NCBI RefSeq assembly: GCF_010468615.1
Contig: NZ_WUEH01000006.1
Location: 1 to 64,000 of the forward strand
DNA length: 64,000 nt
Reading direction: 5' to 3'
Origin: Pseudodesulfovibrio sp. JC047
GTDB lineage: Bacteria > Desulfobacterota > Desulfovibrionia > Desulfovibrionales > Desulfovibrionaceae
Positions 61,690-64,000 of the stretch are shown here, piece by piece. The position numbers and the translations under genes were made by a program. Position 1 is the stretch's first letter, and the number at the start of each line of letters is the position of its first letter. Below the pieces are notes generated by a model. That model ran no database searches. It was given only the letters and a program-made list of their open reading frames with translations, and was not told the origin of the DNA.

Positions 61690-61743
61690 GTGTGTGGTTG
61701 ACGGGAAAAATGCGGCTGGCAGGACGCTGCCGAGCCGTCGAGG

Positions 61744-62769
61744 TCAGAGATTGTCCATGAATGCACGGACATCCTGACTGAACAGGCGGCTGCCATATCG
61801 GTTCAGATGGGTGGGGTCGCCATACGCGGTGTCCGGGTACTGGTTTTTCAAGGCATCCAAGACTGGAACATCATATGTTTTTGAAAGTTCTGACACCATT
61901 GCATAAAAAGCGGTTGCTTGTGTGGGCGATATCCCTGCGATGTAGGAATCATGCATGGGCATGATGAGAAAAATCGGACGGATGGCCTTTTCGTGAAGAA
62001 ATGCCAGCATGGCGTTCAATGTGCTGACATTTCGTTTCTGGCTGGCCGGGTACACCTTGTTTGATCTGCTGTGTGCGCTGGCCGGTGCATTTCGGACCAT
62101 GGTTGGCGTGATGGTCTGCGAAAAAGAGTCTCTGACCTTGGTGTTCAGGTCGTGGTGAAAAATGTCGGCGTAGGCACTGGCCGTGATATTCGGGGAGTCG
62201 AGAAAGGAATAGATGTGACTGGTGTCGATACCCGGACGTTTGGCCGCTTCATAATCAAAGATGTAATGATACAGGGTGATGAAAACCGCGTCGATGCGGC
62301 TGGCCGAAAGCCGGTGAACAGCTTCGCGAACCAGCGCGTAATCTGTCGCCAGGTCCTGACTGCTCAAGGCGAGATTGAGCATTTCGTGGTCGAACACGTC
62401 CGCATTGAACCCGTTGAACGCATATGAATTCCCGGTGATGAGAATGGTCTGGCCGGATTGCCGTTGCGCGTGTTCCAGCTCAAGCAGCAAGCTCAATGTG
62501 AAGTCGATGACTCTGGTGGGATCAAGGGCCTTTTCCCGGAGCAGTTGGGAGGTGATGTCCAATGCCCAGCTGGATGCGATGAAGATGGCTGCCGGGGCGG
62601 AGTCAAGTATGTCGGGAAGGCCGTGTACGGGATGTCCGCACAGGTGCGTGTCCTGTTTTTGGGGATCGTTGTCGATGAATCCGGCCAGTTTGACGTGGGG
62701 TCTCAACGCGTGCATGTGCGCTCTGCCGTTTCCCCCGGCTCCCCATAAGTAGATGGATTTTGTCTGCAC
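61744..62769 (-). CDS. Rossmann-like (PglD-type N-terminal) plus SGNH hydrolase-like protein
   Basis: A 341-residue protein that looks like two parts. Residues 1-90 have SIYLWGAGGNGRAHMHAL and VKLAGFIDNDPQ, like the nucleotide-sugar acyltransferase (PglD) N-terminal fold. Residues 108-341 resemble an SGNH/GDSL hydrolase: ITGNSYAFNGF with Ser115, and YGDPTHLNRYGSRLFSQDV with Asp and His near 317-320. It may modify surface sugars or acyl groups. The start is GTG at 62769 with no strong ribosome binding site. No sugar cluster lies nearby. Confidence 0.7.
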   Translation of the reverse strand: MQTKSIYLWGAGGNGRAHMHALRPHVKLAGFIDNDPQKQDTHLCGHPVHGLPDILDSAPAAIFIASSWALDITSQLLREKALDPTRVIDFTLSLLLELEHAQRQSGQTILITGNSYAFNGFNADVFDHEMLNLALSSQDLATDYALVREAVHRLSASRIDAVFITLYHYIFDYEAAKRPGIDTSHIYSFLDSPNITASAYADIFHHDLNTKVRDSFSQTITPTMVRNAPASAHSRSNKVYPASQKRNVSTLNAMLAFLHEKAIRPIFLIMPMHDSYIAGISPTQATAFYAMVSELSKTYDVPVLDALKNQYPDTAYGDPTHLNRYGSRLFSQDVRAFMDNL

Positions 62770-62969
62770 GTGACAACTCGTGTTTTGTTGTATGAATTGA
62801 TGTTCCGTTCTATGTATAAAATGACGTATACTGCGAGGGTGTTTTCTTCAACCATGTTTTGCGTGTGGTCGGTCGATTTTTTTGTCTGATTTTGAAAACA
62901 CTGGTTTTGACGGTGTTATTTAGGCAGAGGGAACAAACGCTTTTCATTGCCAAATCTGTAGTGTATAGC

Positions 62970-62993
62970 TGGTATACTGTTTAGTTACTAAAC
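62970..62993 (+). promoter_or_regulatory. Extended -10 promoter with adjacent palindrome
   Basis: TGGTATACT (62970-62978) is an extended -10. It is directly followed by the palindrome GTTTAGTTACTAAAC (62979-62993), which would overlap the transcription start of the MBL gene. The combination suggests an operator, but no regulator gene is next to it. Confidence 0.5.
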
Positions 62994-63016
62994 TCTTTAT
63001 GCCATACGGAGGCAGT

Positions 63017-63982
63017 ATGCGAAAAGTGCTTGCGGAAGTCGATGCGGTGACGATCTTGACACTCCAGGATAATTATATCGATGTGCTTGCCATGGATGGA
63101 AATGCGGTTGTCAAGCGGCCTATTTTGGTGAAAAATCCGACCAACACCGGGGCCACATTGTCGTTCAGTCCATTGGCCGAGCATGGTTTTTCCACATATA
63201 TCACCGTGTCTGTTGACGGGCAGAGTCGAAGCATGGTGTTCGATTTCGGGTGCTCTCCGCACGGCGCGGCCTTCAATGCGGATTTGTTGTCCGTGGATTT
63301 GACGCAGGTTGAGGCCTTGGCCCTTTCTCATGGGCACATGGACCACTTCGGTGGCATGGAACAGATCGTGGAAAAGATTGGCCGAACGGATTTGGATCTG
63401 GTCGTTCATCCCGAGGTGTTCAAAAAACGTCGGTTCGTGAAGACGCCGACAGCGTATGAAATAGATTTTCCGCCATTGGCCCGTGCTGACGTGGGGGCCT
63501 TGGGGGTGACAGTGTGCGAAACAACGACTCCCCGACCAATGCTGGACGGGACCGCGCTTTTCCTCGGAGAAATTCCGAGAACGTGTGCCTTTGAACAGGG
63601 AATGCCCAACGCCTATGAAGAGCGGGATGGCACGGTTTCCAAGGATATGATCGAAGATGACTCGTCCATGGTGTTTCATCTTCGCGGCAAGGGGTTGGTC
63701 GTGCTGTCCGGCTGCGCCCATGCCGGAATCGTCAATACCGTCGCCCACGCGCAGGCCGTGACAGGGGTGGAACAGGTTCACACGATCATGGGTGGATTTC
63801 ATTTGACCGGCCCGGCGTTTGTTCATGCCATTGAACCGACCATTGCGGCTTTTCAAAAGTTTTCCCCGCAGTATGTGGTTCCGGCGCATTGCACGGGACG
63901 AGCGGCCACGCTCGCCATCGAAAAAGCCATGCCCGAGGAATTCATTGTCAACATGGTCGGTACAACGCTTGCTTTTTCCTGA
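63017..63982 (+). CDS. MBL-fold metallo-hydrolase
   Basis: A 321-residue metallo-beta-lactamase-fold protein. The metal motif SHGHMDHFGG is near residue 97-106. Later ligands lie in LSGCAHAGIVNT (near 235) and GGFHLTGP. This layout resembles the group annotated as dihydropterin-aminobenzene phosphate synthase-like MBL proteins, whose reactions are poorly known. The ATG at 63017 has GGAGG four bases upstream; an ATG at 62999 is less likely. No neighbour suggests a pathway. Complete within the window. Confidence 0.88.
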   Translation: MRKVLAEVDAVTILTLQDNYIDVLAMDGNAVVKRPILVKNPTNTGATLSFSPLAEHGFSTYITVSVDGQSRSMVFDFGCSPHGAAFNADLLSVDLTQVEALALSHGHMDHFGGMEQIVEKIGRTDLDLVVHPEVFKKRRFVKTPTAYEIDFPPLARADVGALGVTVCETTTPRPMLDGTALFLGEIPRTCAFEQGMPNAYEERDGTVSKDMIEDDSSMVFHLRGKGLVVLSGCAHAGIVNTVAHAQAVTGVEQVHTIMGGFHLTGPAFVHAIEPTIAAFQKFSPQYVVPAHCTGRAATLAIEKAMPEEFIVNMVGTTLAFS

Positions 63983-64000
63983 GTCTTTCGCCGTGCATTC

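Overview
This 64 kb window looks like chromosomal DNA from a flagellated, Gram-negative, anaerobic deltaproteobacterium of the Desulfovibrionaceae (Desulfovibrio/Pseudodesulfovibrio type). That is an inference from gene content and style: a DUF4911 gene, a fliLNOPQ run led by MotA and two MotB-like proteins, a decarboxylating malic enzyme, strong sigma-54 signals, moderate GC, and intergenic hairpin-rich repeats. I see no rRNA, tRNA, CRISPR array, phage or complete insertion sequence. Genes are dense on both strands.

Layout. 1-4.7 kb: the tail of an unknown gene, a DUF4911 protein, an HD-GYP phosphodiesterase and uvrA. 5.0-21.4 kb: the most distinctive part, a carnitine/crotonobetaine-type gene cluster. 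A PAS-AAA+-Fis sigma-54 activator (5020-6492) faces a leftward operon caiA-caiB-caiD-fixC-fixX. A 1.2 kb divergent control region separates that operon from rightward units encoding two BCCT transporters, a metallo-beta-lactamase-fold hydrolase, a MaoC-type hydratase, fixA, fixB and caiC. Together they cover uptake, CoA activation and transfer, hydration/dehydration and ETF-fed reduction of a crotonobetaine-like substrate. Three good -24/-12 (sigma-54) promoter matches precede caiA and both transporter genes, and four copies of a TGCAA(T/C)TTTG-like motif lie in the divergent control region. Several intercistronic gaps hold long perfect hairpins without T-tracts.

21.5-27.3 kb: a small P-loop kinase, a 3D-domain protein, a Tat-type lipoprotein M48 protease with TPR-like repeats, ilvD and a family-3 solute-binding protein. 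27.8-33.5 kb: leftward motA-motB-motB-fliL-fliN-fliO-fliP-fliQ, with a YggS-type PLP protein upstream. 34-46 kb: topA, rsmG, rlmH, a phosphoesterase, a LonB-like protease, trmJ, malic enzyme, exonuclease III and two very small genes. 46-64 kb: mostly housekeeping genes (HI0933-type flavoprotein, rdgB, a PAS histidine kinase, rimO, uspA, hisC-cmk-serS, YitT/SAM-hydrolase/cobS operon, PocR-domain protein, lepA, lepB, a PglD-SGNH-like fusion protein and an MBL-fold hydrolase).

Four copies (A-D) of a roughly 310 bp non-coding element with a perfect or near-perfect hairpin at each end sit at operon boundaries (24.2, 37.4, 45.7 and 58.6 kb). Two are in one orientation and two in the other. B and C form an inverted pair around rlmH-xth. 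These repeats, the sigma-54 circuit of the cai-like cluster, a CaiT relative that has lost its tryptophan signature, and a 29-residue membrane microprotein are the observations most worth following.
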